Counted from the stretch's first letter, positions 1 to 7,816 are shown. The stretch is DNA of 64,000 nt from Candidatus Scybalocola faecavium (GCA_018713145.1 DVFP01000019.1:124001-188000), one strand, 5' to 3'. The notes: generated by a model from the letters alone, not told the origin. Made by a program: numbers and translations.

Positions 1-96
1 TCCGAACTGCTCAAGAGCCTCATTGGCCGCAATGGCCATGGACTCCAATGTATCTGCCAAAGTACCGTCAAGATCAAAAATACATGCTTTTATCAT
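1..96 (-). CDS. HAD-family hydrolase, N-terminal fragment
   Basis: The first 32 residues of a haloacid dehalogenase-superfamily phosphatase are visible; the rest lies beyond the left edge. The N-terminus carries motif I (FDLDGTLADT), whose first Asp is the phosphorylated nucleophile, as in phosphoglycolate phosphatase-like enzymes. The ATG at 94-96 has a good ribosome binding site (GGAGG at 104-108). It follows cobT by 10 bp on the same strand, so it is probably the last visible gene of the cobalamin operon, but a role in that pathway cannot be inferred from this fragment. Confidence 0.85.
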   Translation of the reverse strand, partial: MIKACIFDLDGTLADTLESMAIAANEALEQFG

Positions 97-106
97 GATA
101 TACCTC

Positions 107-1180
107 CTACTTGAGATGTGTATAAGCCTCAATATGGGCCTGTTCAAATTCCGGGATCTTATAATATGCCTCCAGGGCTGTATCAAACAAATGAAATGCC
201 GTCACCGCGCCGGTGCCTTCCCCCAGACACATACCAGCATTAATGTAAGCCTTCATTCCCAAAGCGTCAAGTACCATTTTTCCCGCAGGCTCCGCGGAGC
301 AGTGGGAAGGAAACAGGTATGGCCTGCATCCCGGAGCCAGATCCACTGCCGCCAGGGCTGCCACGGAGGAAATAAATCCGTCCAGCACCACCGGCACCTG
401 TGCCGCCCCGGCGCCGATGCAGCATCCCATCATCCCGGCAATATCCAACCCGCCAACCTTGGATATAACATCCAAAATATCCTCCGGGTCAGGATGATTG
501 ACAGCGATCGCCGTTTTAATGGCATGGATCTTTCTCACAAGGCCCTGGGATGAAAGTCCGGCTCCACGTCCCGTCACCTTTTCCACAGGACAGTCTAAAA
601 GCACAGACGCCACAGCGCTGCTGGTGGTGGTATTTCCTATCCCCATCTCCCCTGTAGCAAACAGCCCATAGCCCTGTTTTTTTAAATCCATGATCATATG
701 GATCCCTGTCCACACAGCCTCCACTGCCTGCTCCCGGGTCATGGCCGGCCCTTTAGTCATATTAGCGGTTCCATGGCAGACCTTTCTTGGGATCACTCCC
801 GGACAGTCCACATCCTCATACATGCCAATATCTACAGGAAACACATCCGCCCCGTTCAACCGGGCTAAAATAGCCACTGTAGCATCCTCATGGGTCATAT
901 TGCAGGTCACTGTTGTTGTCACATGATAATCCGACTGGGCCACGCCTTCTTCTACCACGCCGTTATCGCCTGCCATAACGATCACTGCCTTTTTCCCGGG
1001 ATCCGGGGTCACGGTCTGAAAAATCCCGCCAAGGACGGCAACCATATCCTCAAGCCTTCCCAAACTCCCTAAAGGCTTTGCCTTTTTATCCCACCGGGCA
1101 TAAATTTCATCCATCGTTTCTTTATTTAAGGATGGAATCCGTCCGATCAGTGACATAAGATCTTCTTCTGTATACTTCAT
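107..1180 (-). CDS. cobT: Nicotinate-nucleotide--dimethylbenzimidazole phosphoribosyltransferase
   Basis: CobT transfers phosphoribose from nicotinate mononucleotide to a lower-ligand base to give alpha-ribazole phosphate, the activated base added to the corrinoid ring. The 357 residues match the family length, and the family hallmarks are visible: the N-terminal KAKPLGSLGRLE segment, VMAGDNGVVEEGV, and the glycine-rich GEMGIGNTTTSSA segment. It overlaps the upstream phosphatase gene by 4 bp (ATGA), which implies translational coupling. Its neighbours supply the other steps of nucleotide-loop assembly. No lower-ligand synthesis genes are visible, so the base may be scavenged. Confidence 0.96.
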   Translation of the reverse strand: MKYTEEDLMSLIGRIPSLNKETMDEIYARWDKKAKPLGSLGRLEDMVAVLGGIFQTVTPDPGKKAVIVMAGDNGVVEEGVAQSDYHVTTTVTCNMTHEDATVAILARLNGADVFPVDIGMYEDVDCPGVIPRKVCHGTANMTKGPAMTREQAVEAVWTGIHMIMDLKKQGYGLFATGEMGIGNTTTSSAVASVLLDCPVEKVTGRGAGLSSQGLVRKIHAIKTAIAVNHPDPEDILDVISKVGGLDIAGMMGCCIGAGAAQVPVVLDGFISSVAALAAVDLAPGCRPYLFPSHCSAEPAGKMVLDALGMKAYINAGMCLGEGTGAVTAFHLFDTALEAYYKIPEFEQAHIEAYTHLK

Positions 1181-1881
1181 GATGTAAAACCTGCCTTATC
1201 TTTACAATTCATTTTTCTCACAGTAAAATGTTCCCATTGTTCCTCGACCATGGAATAAGCATCTTGATCAAAATTAAAATGCCATGTTCCCTCAGGCCCA
1301 AGACCGCACATTACCGCCAGGATCACTCTCAGCGGCCCGTTGTGGCCGCAGATCAATATATTTTTCCATCTTCGGGACTTCGCCTCCTTAAGGACCCTTT
1401 CAAAGGCCCGGGACACCCGATTAAAAAAGTCACAAAAGCACTCGCCTCCGCCAGGAGCAGTATTCAGCCAGTCCTTACACCAGGCATCCCACGCACTGGG
1501 ATAACGAGCCTGGACCTGATGATAATCAAGTCCCTCCCAGGAACCGAAATTCATCTCATCCAGCCCGGCCAGAACGCTTATACGCGGGTCTGCCAAAATC
1601 GGCCCCGACATCCCTGACTCCCCTTTTTTCGTCCCGGAAGCCTCCTGGCACCATTGAGCACCACTCGTTTCCATCTCCGGTTTCAAAATTTCCAAAGCGG
1701 TCTGATGCGTCCGCAGTTTTGAACTTATGTAAACTTTATCAAAAACAATCCCTTCAAGGCAACGGCCAACAGCCCTGGCCTGAATCCGGCCATTTTCATT
1801 TAACGGCACATCCATTGCCCCGTAATAAACTTTGGCCCGGTTTAAATCTGTCTCCCCGTGGCGCACAAGATAAATATCCAT
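1177..1881 (-). CDS. cobC: Alpha-ribazole phosphatase, histidine phosphatase family
   Basis: Member of the phosphoglycerate-mutase-like histidine phosphatase superfamily. The catalytic RHG motif is at the N-terminus (LVRHGETDLN, His about residue 8) and the second catalytic His lies in ICGHNGPLRVI near residue 180. The position between cobS and cobT, with a 4-bp overlap into cobT, supports alpha-ribazole-5'-phosphate dephosphorylation. At 234 residues it is longer than typical CobC (about 200) because of extra sequence around residues 75-95. Sequence alone does not exclude another small phosphate ester as substrate. Confidence 0.88.
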   Translation of the reverse strand: MDIYLVRHGETDLNRAKVYYGAMDVPLNENGRIQARAVGRCLEGIVFDKVYISSKLRTHQTALEILKPEMETSGAQWCQEASGTKKGESGMSGPILADPRISVLAGLDEMNFGSWEGLDYHQVQARYPSAWDAWCKDWLNTAPGGGECFCDFFNRVSRAFERVLKEAKSRRWKNILICGHNGPLRVILAVMCGLGPEGTWHFNFDQDAYSMVEEQWEHFTVRKMNCKDKAGFTS

Positions 1882-1895
1882 TCCCAGTTTCCTTC

Positions 1896-2648
1896 CTATA
1901 ATCCAAAACGCTGTCCCACTAAAAGGCAGAGTAAAAAGACTACCTCAGTCACTTCATTGCCAGCGCCCATAGTATCCCCTGTCATCCCGCCGATCTTTCT
2001 CTCAATATAAAACCGGTACGCCAACGCCACAACAGTAAAAATCACCGGGCAGAGCAAAAGCCAGCGGCTTCCCTCTAAAAAAAGTACAAGATCAATGAAA
2101 AACACACCGACCACCAGACAAACAACCATGATCAGGGCGCTGATCCGGCCGATATACGAAGCACCCAAACCGGATTTTCTCGGATAATCGGCCTTATACA
2201 TTAAAACGCCCTGGACGCATTTCCCCGCCACCGGAGCCAGAAGAATGGCCGGCACAGGGGAATCAAGTTGACATAATATGAGTATCTTTAATCCAATATC
2301 AAAAATCGCCGCGATTACCCCATTCGTTCCTATCCGGCTGTCCTTCATGATCTCCAGCATCCGCTCCCGGGTTCTGGCCGAATAAATGGCATCCGCCGTA
2401 TCACATAGTCCGTCCAGATGGAAGCCTCCGGTCACACAAAGCTGACACAGCACTGCAAAAACCGCTGCCACACTTTTAGGTACGAAAAAGGACAGGAGCA
2501 CAAACACGATACAATCAATCACACCGGTGACCACCCCCACTAAAGGCCAGTACATAACGCCACGGATCAGCCGGGCATCCGTCACCTGGATTTCTTTATT
2601 AATGGGCAGCCGGGTCATCAACTGCAGTGCTAAAATAAATGTTTTCAT
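1896..2648 (-). CDS. cobS: Adenosylcobinamide-GDP ribazoletransferase
   Basis: CobS is the integral-membrane cobalamin synthase that joins adenosylcobinamide-GDP to alpha-ribazole. The protein (about 250 residues) is polytopic and carries the family signatures LMTRLPI near the N-terminus and GGFHLDGLCDTADA around residue 80, an acidic motif thought to bind metal and substrate. I chose the ATG at 2646-2648 because it overlaps the cobU stop codon (ATGA) and is preceded by GGAGG; a longer reading frame upstream lies inside cobU. Confidence 0.95.
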   Translation of the reverse strand: MKTFILALQLMTRLPINKEIQVTDARLIRGVMYWPLVGVVTGVIDCIVFVLLSFFVPKSVAAVFAVLCQLCVTGGFHLDGLCDTADAIYSARTRERMLEIMKDSRIGTNGVIAAIFDIGLKILILCQLDSPVPAILLAPVAGKCVQGVLMYKADYPRKSGLGASYIGRISALIMVVCLVVGVFFIDLVLFLEGSRWLLLCPVIFTVVALAYRFYIERKIGGMTGDTMGAGNEVTEVVFLLCLLVGQRFGL

Positions 2649-3235
2649 TTTTCCTCCGCCCCCTTGATCCGCACAGGGATCCCGCTGATCACCATATACA
2701 CGGATGTGCACTCTGATGCCAGATATTGATTCACAGTCCCTAAAATATCCCTGAAATTCCGCCCCAGGCAGGTTTCCGGCACAACGCCCAGGCCGATCTC
2801 ATCCGTTACCATGACCAGAGGCAGATCTTTCCCCGCCTGGCACAAAGCCTTAAAGTTATCCATAATATAATCCTGGGCCTGATTATAGTCTACCTGCTCA
2901 AACTGAAAATGCTCCCAATCCACATCCCCGATAAAATCAAATAAAAGGTTCGTCGTCATGGTGGTCACACTGTCCAGCAGGATGCCCTTAAAACCGGAAA
3001 TCTCCCAACCGGAAATGTCCCGGCCGGCCAGGACATTACCCAAATTCCGAAAACCTTCCCAGGTCTTCCAGCTATCGCCACGGCGCTGCCGGTGCTTTTT
3101 CACCCGGGCTTCCATCTCAGGATCCGTTATCAGGGCTGTCGCCACATACAGCCACGGCCCTGTCTTATCCCGGGTAACCAGCGTCTCCGCAAAGGCACTT
3201 TTTCCGCTTCGGCAGCCCCCTGTCACTAAAATCAT
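2645..3235 (-). CDS. cobU: Adenosylcobinamide kinase / guanylyltransferase
   Basis: CobU phosphorylates adenosylcobinamide and then transfers GMP to it, preparing the corrinoid for CobS. It has the N-terminal P-loop GGCRSGKS (residues 6-13) and the family length of about 196 residues. It is the first gene of the visible operon, sits 23 bp from a candidate promoter, and overlaps cobS by 4 bp. A recognisable B12 riboswitch box is not visible in the 176-bp gap upstream. Confidence 0.95.
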   Translation of the reverse strand: MILVTGGCRSGKSAFAETLVTRDKTGPWLYVATALITDPEMEARVKKHRQRRGDSWKTWEGFRNLGNVLAGRDISGWEISGFKGILLDSVTTMTTNLLFDFIGDVDWEHFQFEQVDYNQAQDYIMDNFKALCQAGKDLPLVMVTDEIGLGVVPETCLGRNFRDILGTVNQYLASECTSVYMVISGIPVRIKGAEEK

Positions 3236-3257
3236 ATTGCTCCCTTACCTTTCATGT

Positions 3258-3287
3258 ATTATAATCAAACAGATGATGATACTGTAA
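3258..3287 (-). promoter_or_regulatory. Candidate sigma-A promoter of the cob operon
   Basis: Reading the minus strand, TTACAG (3287-3282) and a consensus TATAAT (3263-3258) are separated by 18 bp and lie just upstream of cobU. The -10 is perfect and the -35 is weak. The assignment rests on sequence match and position only. Confidence 0.55.
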
Positions 3288-3411
3288 CCATCCAGCTGGC
3301 TAAAGGGTTGCATAGTACCCATCCGACTCTACTCATAACCATATCAGATTTTTTGCAGCAATGCTATAAATTTTTTTAACTGGATAGGCAATTTGAAAGG
3401 AGCATGACCTG

Positions 3412-3594
3412 ATGAACGAAAATATTCCAAAAGATCCTGTATTGTTATTAAGTTATGTAAACTTAAAATTAAGAGATTATTATCCGAACCTGGATGAGAT
3501 GTGCAAAGCTCTGGACATAGATTCCAAAGCTTTGACTCAAAAACTGTCAGCCATTGACTATACCTATGATCCTGACACCAATCAATTTATTTAA
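3412..3594 (+). CDS. DUF4250 domain protein
   Basis: A 60-residue protein matching what I recall of the DUF4250 family, small cytoplasmic proteins common in Firmicutes with unknown function. It begins NIPKDPVLLLSYVNLKLRDY and has no signal peptide or membrane segment. A ribosome binding site (GAAAGGAG) lies before the ATG. It is transcribed divergently from cobU and convergently with the VanZ-like gene, so it is probably monocistronic. Confidence 0.85.
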   Translation: MNENIPKDPVLLLSYVNLKLRDYYPNLDEMCKALDIDSKALTQKLSAIDYTYDPDTNQFI

Positions 3595-3682
3595 CGGGGC
3601 CGGTGCTTTTCGCACGCTTCGCTGATTTTACCTCGTCTATGGGTTCCAGCGCGCCCCTTTTGCCTTCACATGACTGATAAGA

Positions 3683-4285
3683 TCAGCGCCCTTTGTCTCT
3701 TTTATTGGGACTGAACTTTTTCAGAAGCCAGAACAGTCCGCTGCCCGCACCGCCGCCAAGGGTATTGTAAAACAGATCTGACAGCTGAAAGGTCCCCAGC
3801 CTTAACAAAAGCTGGAGGCTTTCAATGCTCAGGGAAAAGAGAAATGCAAGCTTTAATCCGGTCCAGATCACTTTTACACATGGCGGCCGCTTTCCCAGGA
3901 GATTTTCTCCAGCCGTCCAAAATAAAAGCATGATCCAGGGAAGTAAAAGGAAGAAATTTTCAATAGCTTCTGTGGTCAGCTCTCCATTACTATTATACAG
4001 TCCCCAGCCTCCCATAAGGTCTGACAGGGGATTGGCCCACATATTCCGGTTAAGCAATGTGCGAAACAGCACTAAAATCGTATAAAATCCAAGCAAAAAT
4101 ACCTTTCGGAACATTCGGTCCGTCCTAAAGCTTTTCAGCCACAGCTCTACCGCCTGCTTCCACCCGTGTTCCCGGGCAAAAAGATATAAAAACATCAGCA
4201 ATATGGCGGCCAAAAGGGCAAACCAGAAAGGCTGATAAATGGCTGTCAATATATTGCTCAGAATACTGGTGATGATCTTGCGCAT
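3683..4285 (-). CDS. VanZ-like family membrane protein
   Basis: A 200-residue protein with about four or five hydrophobic segments. The C-terminal half has the VanZ-like pattern SLSIESLQLLLRLGTFQLSD followed by LFYNTLGGGAGSGL, the conserved acidic/Asn-rich region of that family. VanZ itself gives low-level teicoplanin resistance by an unclear mechanism; most chromosomal VanZ-like proteins have no assigned function, and none is claimed here. It is divergent from the lipoprotein gene at 4516. Confidence 0.8.
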   Translation of the reverse strand: MRKIITSILSNILTAIYQPFWFALLAAILLMFLYLFAREHGWKQAVELWLKSFRTDRMFRKVFLLGFYTILVLFRTLLNRNMWANPLSDLMGGWGLYNSNGELTTEAIENFFLLLPWIMLLFWTAGENLLGKRPPCVKVIWTGLKLAFLFSLSIESLQLLLRLGTFQLSDLFYNTLGGGAGSGLFWLLKKFSPNKRDKGR

Positions 4286-4515
4286 AAATGCACCTCCATA
4301 TTATAAATTGCCCGATAAATGGGCATGAAGCGCAGCTATTCTTTGACTTTTTTCTTACATTTCCTTACGATTCATAAAAACCCCACACAGTGGCTTAAAA
4401 ATTTGCTATACTCAAAAAAAGATGATACCAAGGGCAATAGATATGTTTTTCATACTTGCATAAAAAAACTATTGACTTGCCCCGCAAAACACCTTCACGG
4501 AAAGGAGCGACTACT

Positions 4516-5262
4516 ATGACTAAATCATTTACAGCATTGACACTGTTGTTGACAGCCACCCTTGTTTTTGCCGGCTGTTCAAGAAACGCAGCAACTGACA
4601 CTACGCCACAGACAACCTCAGAGACCGTTTCCGACACTATGAAAGAATCTTCCTCAGAGTCAGGATCAGCCTATCAGTCTCAGGAGGAAAGCCAGGCCCG
4701 GGAAACCGAAGCATCTCAGGAAACTGTACCTGATTCCCGGGAAACTGAGACACAGAGCAACGAATCTCAAACCGCCGCACAGACTGCCCAGGAAACGGAA
4801 AGTCTTTCTTCTGAGACAGCGTCCACAGGTACTTTATATATTGGCAGCGGAGATAATTTCACCGAGTATGCGTTCACCGGTGAAAAAACACCGGACAACC
4901 TGATCAGCGCCATCAGTGATCTGACCGGGTGGAATCTTTCCCTTGCCGACCCTGTCACCTCCGGCAAAGGCGGCATGACGGTATGCTTTACAAAGGACTG
5001 CTCCATTTTTACCGGACCACCAGATCCCCAGAAGGATGAATTTCACGCCTTTGACACCTACTCCCTTACACAGATGATCCTGGACAGTATAAAAAAGACT
5101 TTGCAGGAAAACTATGTCGACCGGGAAGCCGGCGGCGATCCGTCCAACCTGGATATTTACTTCTGCGTCATGGAAAATGGAAACATTACCGGCATTTCCC
5201 TGCTGGATGGGGAAATTAACATTCCCTTGGACCAGCCTTATGAGGGATTAACCGCTCAGTAA
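4516..5262 (+). CDS. Lipoprotein with GerMN-like C-terminal domain
   Basis: The N-terminus is a lipoprotein signal peptide with lipobox VFAGC (Cys about residue 20), so the mature protein should be anchored to the outer face of the membrane. Residues 25-115 form a Ser/Thr/Glu/Gln-rich low-complexity linker. The remaining 130 residues resemble the GerMN domain of spore-germination and sporulation lipoproteins, with a beta strand (GTLYIGSGD), a helix region (NLISAISDLTGW) and the segment LTQMILDSIKKTL. The ATG at 4516 is preceded by GGAAAGGAG. The GerMN call is from pattern and is moderate. Confidence 0.7.
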   Translation: MTKSFTALTLLLTATLVFAGCSRNAATDTTPQTTSETVSDTMKESSSESGSAYQSQEESQARETEASQETVPDSRETETQSNESQTAAQTAQETESLSSETASTGTLYIGSGDNFTEYAFTGEKTPDNLISAISDLTGWNLSLADPVTSGKGGMTVCFTKDCSIFTGPPDPQKDEFHAFDTYSLTQMILDSIKKTLQENYVDREAGGDPSNLDIYFCVMENGNITGISLLDGEINIPLDQPYEGLTAQ

Positions 5263-5272
5263 TCATAAAAGG

Positions 5273-5305
5273 AGCAGACCGGATCAGAACTTTATCCGGT
5301 CTGCT
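5273..5305 (+). terminator. Rho-independent terminator of the lipoprotein gene
   Basis: A 12-bp perfect stem (5273-5284 with 5294-5305, AGCAGACCGGAT arm) with a 9-nt loop is followed by TCTTTT, 11 bp after the lipoprotein stop codon. Confidence 0.9.
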
Positions 5306-5339
5306 TCTTTTATACCATGTATTTTTCTGCTGTGCAAGA

Positions 5340-5429
5340 TCAGTCCGCCAGATCTGTGTACAGTTCTTCCAATTTTTTTTGAAACATTTGCGCTTCCTTT
5401 ACGCGATCAGCAAATTTATGCATATCCAT
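5340..5429 (-). CDS. Possible 29-residue peptide overlapping the chimeric ORF
   Basis: A short frame starts at ATG 5427-5429, inside the last codons of the 101-residue ORF upstream, and ends at 5340. The peptide is helical and charged (MDMHKFADRVKEAQMFQKKL at its start). It could be a coupled small protein, or the continuation of the upstream frame after a frameshift. No family is recognised. Confidence 0.3.
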   Translation of the reverse strand: MDMHKFADRVKEAQMFQKKLEELYTDLAD

Positions 5430-5721
5430 TTTCCGGATCAATTTTCTTACAAACTTCCAGTGTATCCAGATCATGATTGCAGGCATAAATATCGAAAGCC
5501 ATTTTTGACACCATAGACTGCTCTTTTGAGGTCACCAAGTCACTCTCACTTACCCGAATTTCTTCAAAGAAAGCTTCCCGATACTTCACTTGACGTACAG
5601 CAAAGCACTGACGGATCTGGCTGGCCAGCAATTCTCTGCAAACTGCATCTTCATCTCCATCTTTTAACAGGCGATTACACATCCATTTTGTATGTGAAAG
5701 TGCATTTTCTTTCTTCGCCAT
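5416..5721 (-). CDS. Chimeric ORF: IS200 TnpA N-terminus joined to unknown tail
   Basis: The first 15 residues (MAKKENALSHTKWMC) match the invariant start of IS200/IS605-family TnpA Y1 transposases, in which they are followed by KYHIVFTPKYRRK. Here the sequence diverges after residue 15 and continues as an unrelated, helix-rich 86-residue tail of unknown family (NRLLKDGDEDAVCRELL onward). The HUH and catalytic Tyr motifs are absent, so the protein is not a transposase. It keeps the IS200 ribosome binding site and leader hairpin. Most likely a deletion or insertion placed a host or phage fragment in frame behind the transposase start. Whether it is expressed is unknown. Confidence 0.5.
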   Translation of the reverse strand: MAKKENALSHTKWMCNRLLKDGDEDAVCRELLASQIRQCFAVRQVKYREAFFEEIRVSESDLVTSKEQSMVSKMAFDIYACNHDLDTLEVCKKIDPENGYA

Positions 5722-5830
5722 AATTACCTTTCCTTTCTACAATATAGCCTGAACAACTTTATTGTAGCAGGAAAGGTAATTTTGGTGTATAACCTCTGTT
5801 GCGCACCCCAATAGCGGGTGGTTGTATGTT
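5677..5830 (-). mobile_element. IS200-type insertion sequence, 5' (left-end) remnant
   Basis: Three IS200 traits are visible in the order expected on the minus strand. First, a left-end-like hairpin (CACCC 5804-5808 with GGGTG 5816-5820). Second, a leader inverted repeat: AATTACCTTTCC (5722-5733) pairs with GGAAAGGTAATT (5770-5781), extended by CTACAATA/TATTGTAG, which buries the tnpA ribosome binding site. Third, the first 15 tnpA codons. RBS-masking leader hairpins are established for IS200. The rest of the element is missing. Confidence 0.6.
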
Positions 5831-6069
5831 TTGCCAATTTCCATTTTTCAGATCAATGAAAAACTCCAATTGGCCAAACAGACTAAAGTCCATAATTTAA
5901 TAGCCATCTTCCCATGTAAGGAAATGGCTATGTATAAAAATGGGCATAAAAAAGCCAGATGATTTTCGTAAATTGAAAACTTTCCGGCTATATATTTTCT
6001 ATATTCAGTTATTGTTTCCTATTGGTAAGATTGGCTAATCCTAATTTGGGGATATTTTCTGTATAAAAA
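5831..6069. other. Accessory spacer without a recognised gene
   Basis: AT-rich sequence between the IS200 remnant and the broken gene. No convincing ORF was seen. It contains one hairpin in which a TAGCCAT arm near 5901 pairs with ATGGCTA near 5926. Confidence 0.5.
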
Positions 6070-6796
6070 TCAAGTTTCAAACTCTTTTAACTCGTCAAGC
6101 GGATCTTTTGAAGTATCAATTCCCATACCCTCTTTCAACCAATCTGCTTTATTGTAACCAGTTCCTGTCAATTCAAATATTTCTCCTTTATACCCTAAAG
6201 ATTTAACCCATCCCTATTCTATAAGTCGATCTAATGCCTCTACCCATCTTGCTGATTCTCTTTTTGAGTTATCAGACATAAACTTTTTACCTGATGTAAA
6301 AATCTGAGTAGGCGAGTCAAGTGTCTGTATCTTTATGATTTGCCCATCACCATCAGCTGCATACACTAGCAGAAAAGCTGATTCCACAGGGATGTTACCA
6401 ACATCATCTTGACCTATAATTGGTTAATCTCCCTTTGGCTTTCCAATATTTAATGTCTCATTTTCAACCCGAAACAATTTATTTATATCCTCATTTGTTA
6501 CTGTGGGAATTTCTCCCCAGGTTAACTTATTATTTTCTAACTCAGCAAGCCTACTGCCAAATTGAGAGAACATCTTTTTCATATCTTCTAACATATTCTG
6601 TTGATGTTCTACAACTTCAGCATTAATCTTATTCCGCCCTTCTGCTTCTTCATTAATTATATCTACTATATCTCGATATCGAACCCATCCAGCATTATCA
6701 TCAGCATAATTAATGGCTTTACTAAATGCCGATGATGCCTTATACATTAAGTTATTTAAATCCGTGAAAAAATCAACAGTATTTTTATCATTTTTA
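6070..6796 (-). pseudogene. Broken gene of unknown function with C-terminal winged-helix-like segment
   Basis: One reading frame runs from about 6796 to the TGA at 6070-6072, interrupted by TAA at 6424-6426 and TAG at 6214-6216. Both fit C-to-T changes of Gln codons (for example RLIE-stop-GWVKSLGYKGE, where Gln is expected). The N-terminal part (from Met 6747) is helical and rich in Asn, Glu and Lys. The C-terminal part, SAFLLVYAADGDGQ through GYKGEIFELTGTGYNKADWL, resembles a winged-helix domain. Upstream, an RBS (AAGGA, 6803-6799) and ATG at 6791 are out of frame with it, so a frameshift at the very start is also likely. It follows the structured RNA locus and would be its cognate gene if the unit is toxin-antitoxin-like, but no known toxin family is recognised. 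Confidence 0.6.
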
Positions 6797-6809
6797 TATC
6801 CTTATAAAA

Positions 6810-6836
6810 AATCCCCATCATTGACTGACGGGGATT
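6810..6836 (-). terminator. Terminator at the end of the repeat RNA
   Basis: A 7-bp stem (AATCCCC 6810-6816 with GGGGATT 6830-6836) with a 13-nt loop is followed on the minus strand by a run of T. It lies at the same ~50-bp spacing as the repeat units and 19 bp before the AGGA-ATG of the broken gene. Confidence 0.75.
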
Positions 6837-6991
6837 CATTTACGCACTATACTATTTGTATCCCACCTGTATAGCAAGTGGCAATCATTTACATACCGAA
6901 TCATTTATATCCCACACCATCGGCAAGTGGCAAAAATACTTGTTATACATCTTGTACCCCGTCGTATAACAAACGGCAAACATTTACTTCT
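6810..6991 (-). ncRNA. Tandem pseudoknot-repeat RNA, type III antitoxin-like
   Basis: Three imperfect units spaced 47-49 bp each contain a 4-bp stem whose bases co-vary: CCAC/GTGG (6863-6866/6878-6881; 6912-6915/6927-6930) and CCGT/ACGG (6959-6962/6973-6976). In each unit the stem's loop also pairs with sequence 10-12 nt away: 6847-6852 with 6869-6874 (6 bp), 6896-6899 with 6920-6923 (4 bp), and 6940-6948 with 6964-6972 (9 bp). This gives an H-type pseudoknot of near-constant geometry with different bases. A CATTTAC motif recurs at 6837, 6886 and 6981. A promoter precedes the array and a terminator with ORF follows it on the minus strand. This layout is that of type III toxin-antitoxin RNAs (ToxI, CptI, TenpI). 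The identification is inference. Confidence 0.5.
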
Positions 6992-6997
6992 ATACAT

Positions 6998-7025
6998 AGT
7001 ATAGCAAAAACTCTAAAAAAAGCAA
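6998..7025 (-). promoter_or_regulatory. Promoter of the repeat RNA
   Basis: On the minus strand TTGCTT (7025-7020) and TATACT (7003-6998) are separated by 16 bp, just upstream of the first repeat. The -10 lies in a small palindrome CTATAC-TAT-GTATAG, whose arms equal the second stem of one repeat unit. Confidence 0.55.
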
Positions 7026-7409
7026 GTCAGAATTTTTCGGTGTTTCAACCACCATACTATGTACCTATATTATATTACGCAACTACTCATTCTATGCTAC
7101 TGCACTTTCTATATCTAATCTCATTACGAATTTTTCCTGCAAAAAGTCACAAAATCATTTTGTCCCTCTGGTATTATCCAGTCCGTTTCGTCCTGTTCTG
7201 TCCACAAAATCTGGATGAAACAGCACGAAAAAGCACTAAATATACCTCATTTTCCGGCCCCGGCACACTAGGACACAAAATATTCTGTTGAATATTCTAA
7301 TCTCTGTCCCAAAATAATTATAAATTATCTTTTTTTATCAAGCAATATACCACTTCCATAATTGTGAAATTAAGTTCTCATTGAACCCTCCTAAAAACAG
7401 ATTGTCTCT
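7026..7409. other. AT-rich spacer of the accessory island
   Basis: No convincing gene. A strong RBS-like AGGAGGG near 7386-7392 on the minus strand is followed by ATG and a stop after two further codons, suggesting a decayed gene start. A GAATATT direct repeat lies near 7290. Confidence 0.4.
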
Positions 7410-7670
7410 CTATCTAAAAGTAGTATGGCTATGTATGATCTCCTGCGGCCATTCCATGCCGGCAATACAAAACAATCCTCTCATCATATGGAAAGCCTCT
7501 CTGATTCTGCCGGTACCAACCAATGCAGCCGTGGCAAAATAAATATCATCCATATCCGAGATTTTCTGGCTATTGGAAAACAGTTTTTCGATCAAAGGCA
7601 GTGTATAGGCTCCGGAAATCAAATTTACAGTGTTTCTTATATCTTTGATCTTGTTGTCATCATTCTTCAT
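7410..7670 (-). CDS. Hypothetical protein, 86 residues
   Basis: The start at ATG 7668-7670 (MKNDDNKIKDIRNTVNLISG) is chosen because GAGAGG lies 8 nt upstream; a longer frame to 7709 has no RBS. The protein is soluble, mostly helical, with a hydrophobic middle (DDIYFATAALVGTGRIREAF). I do not recognise a family. It lies in the accessory island between the repeat RNA and tsf, and its composition is more AT-rich than the flanking housekeeping genes. Confidence 0.5.
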   Translation of the reverse strand: MKNDDNKIKDIRNTVNLISGAYTLPLIEKLFSNSQKISDMDDIYFATAALVGTGRIREAFHMMRGLFCIAGMEWPQEIIHSHTTFR

Positions 7671-7816
7671 TGACATTTCCTCTCTTTCTTTAAATTTGGC
7701 AAAAGCCATATAGTTATAGAACGATCAGATATGGGAAACTCATTCCCCTATCTGATCTGTACGATACTGCGGGCAGCTCACGGCAAAGCCGTTCGCTGTC
7801 CGTTGCCGGCAAATAT

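Noticed and set aside
3236..3411. Cobalamin riboswitch before cobU
   Set aside because: No B12-box-like sequence or suitable leader length is visible in the gap.
4395..5046. Minus-strand ORFs opposite the lipoprotein gene
   Set aside because: They are shadows of a coding frame with a clear signal peptide and RBS on the plus strand.
6810..6987. CRISPR array
   Set aside because: Units are too divergent for CRISPR repeats, the paired segments co-vary as RNA stems, and no cas genes are present.
6070..7025. Retron (msr-msd RNA with reverse transcriptase)
   Set aside because: No reverse-transcriptase motif (such as YADD) appears in any nearby frame.
6878..7291. 137-residue plus-strand ORF
   Set aside because: It runs antisense through the structured array, has no RBS, and has a composition unlike a real protein.
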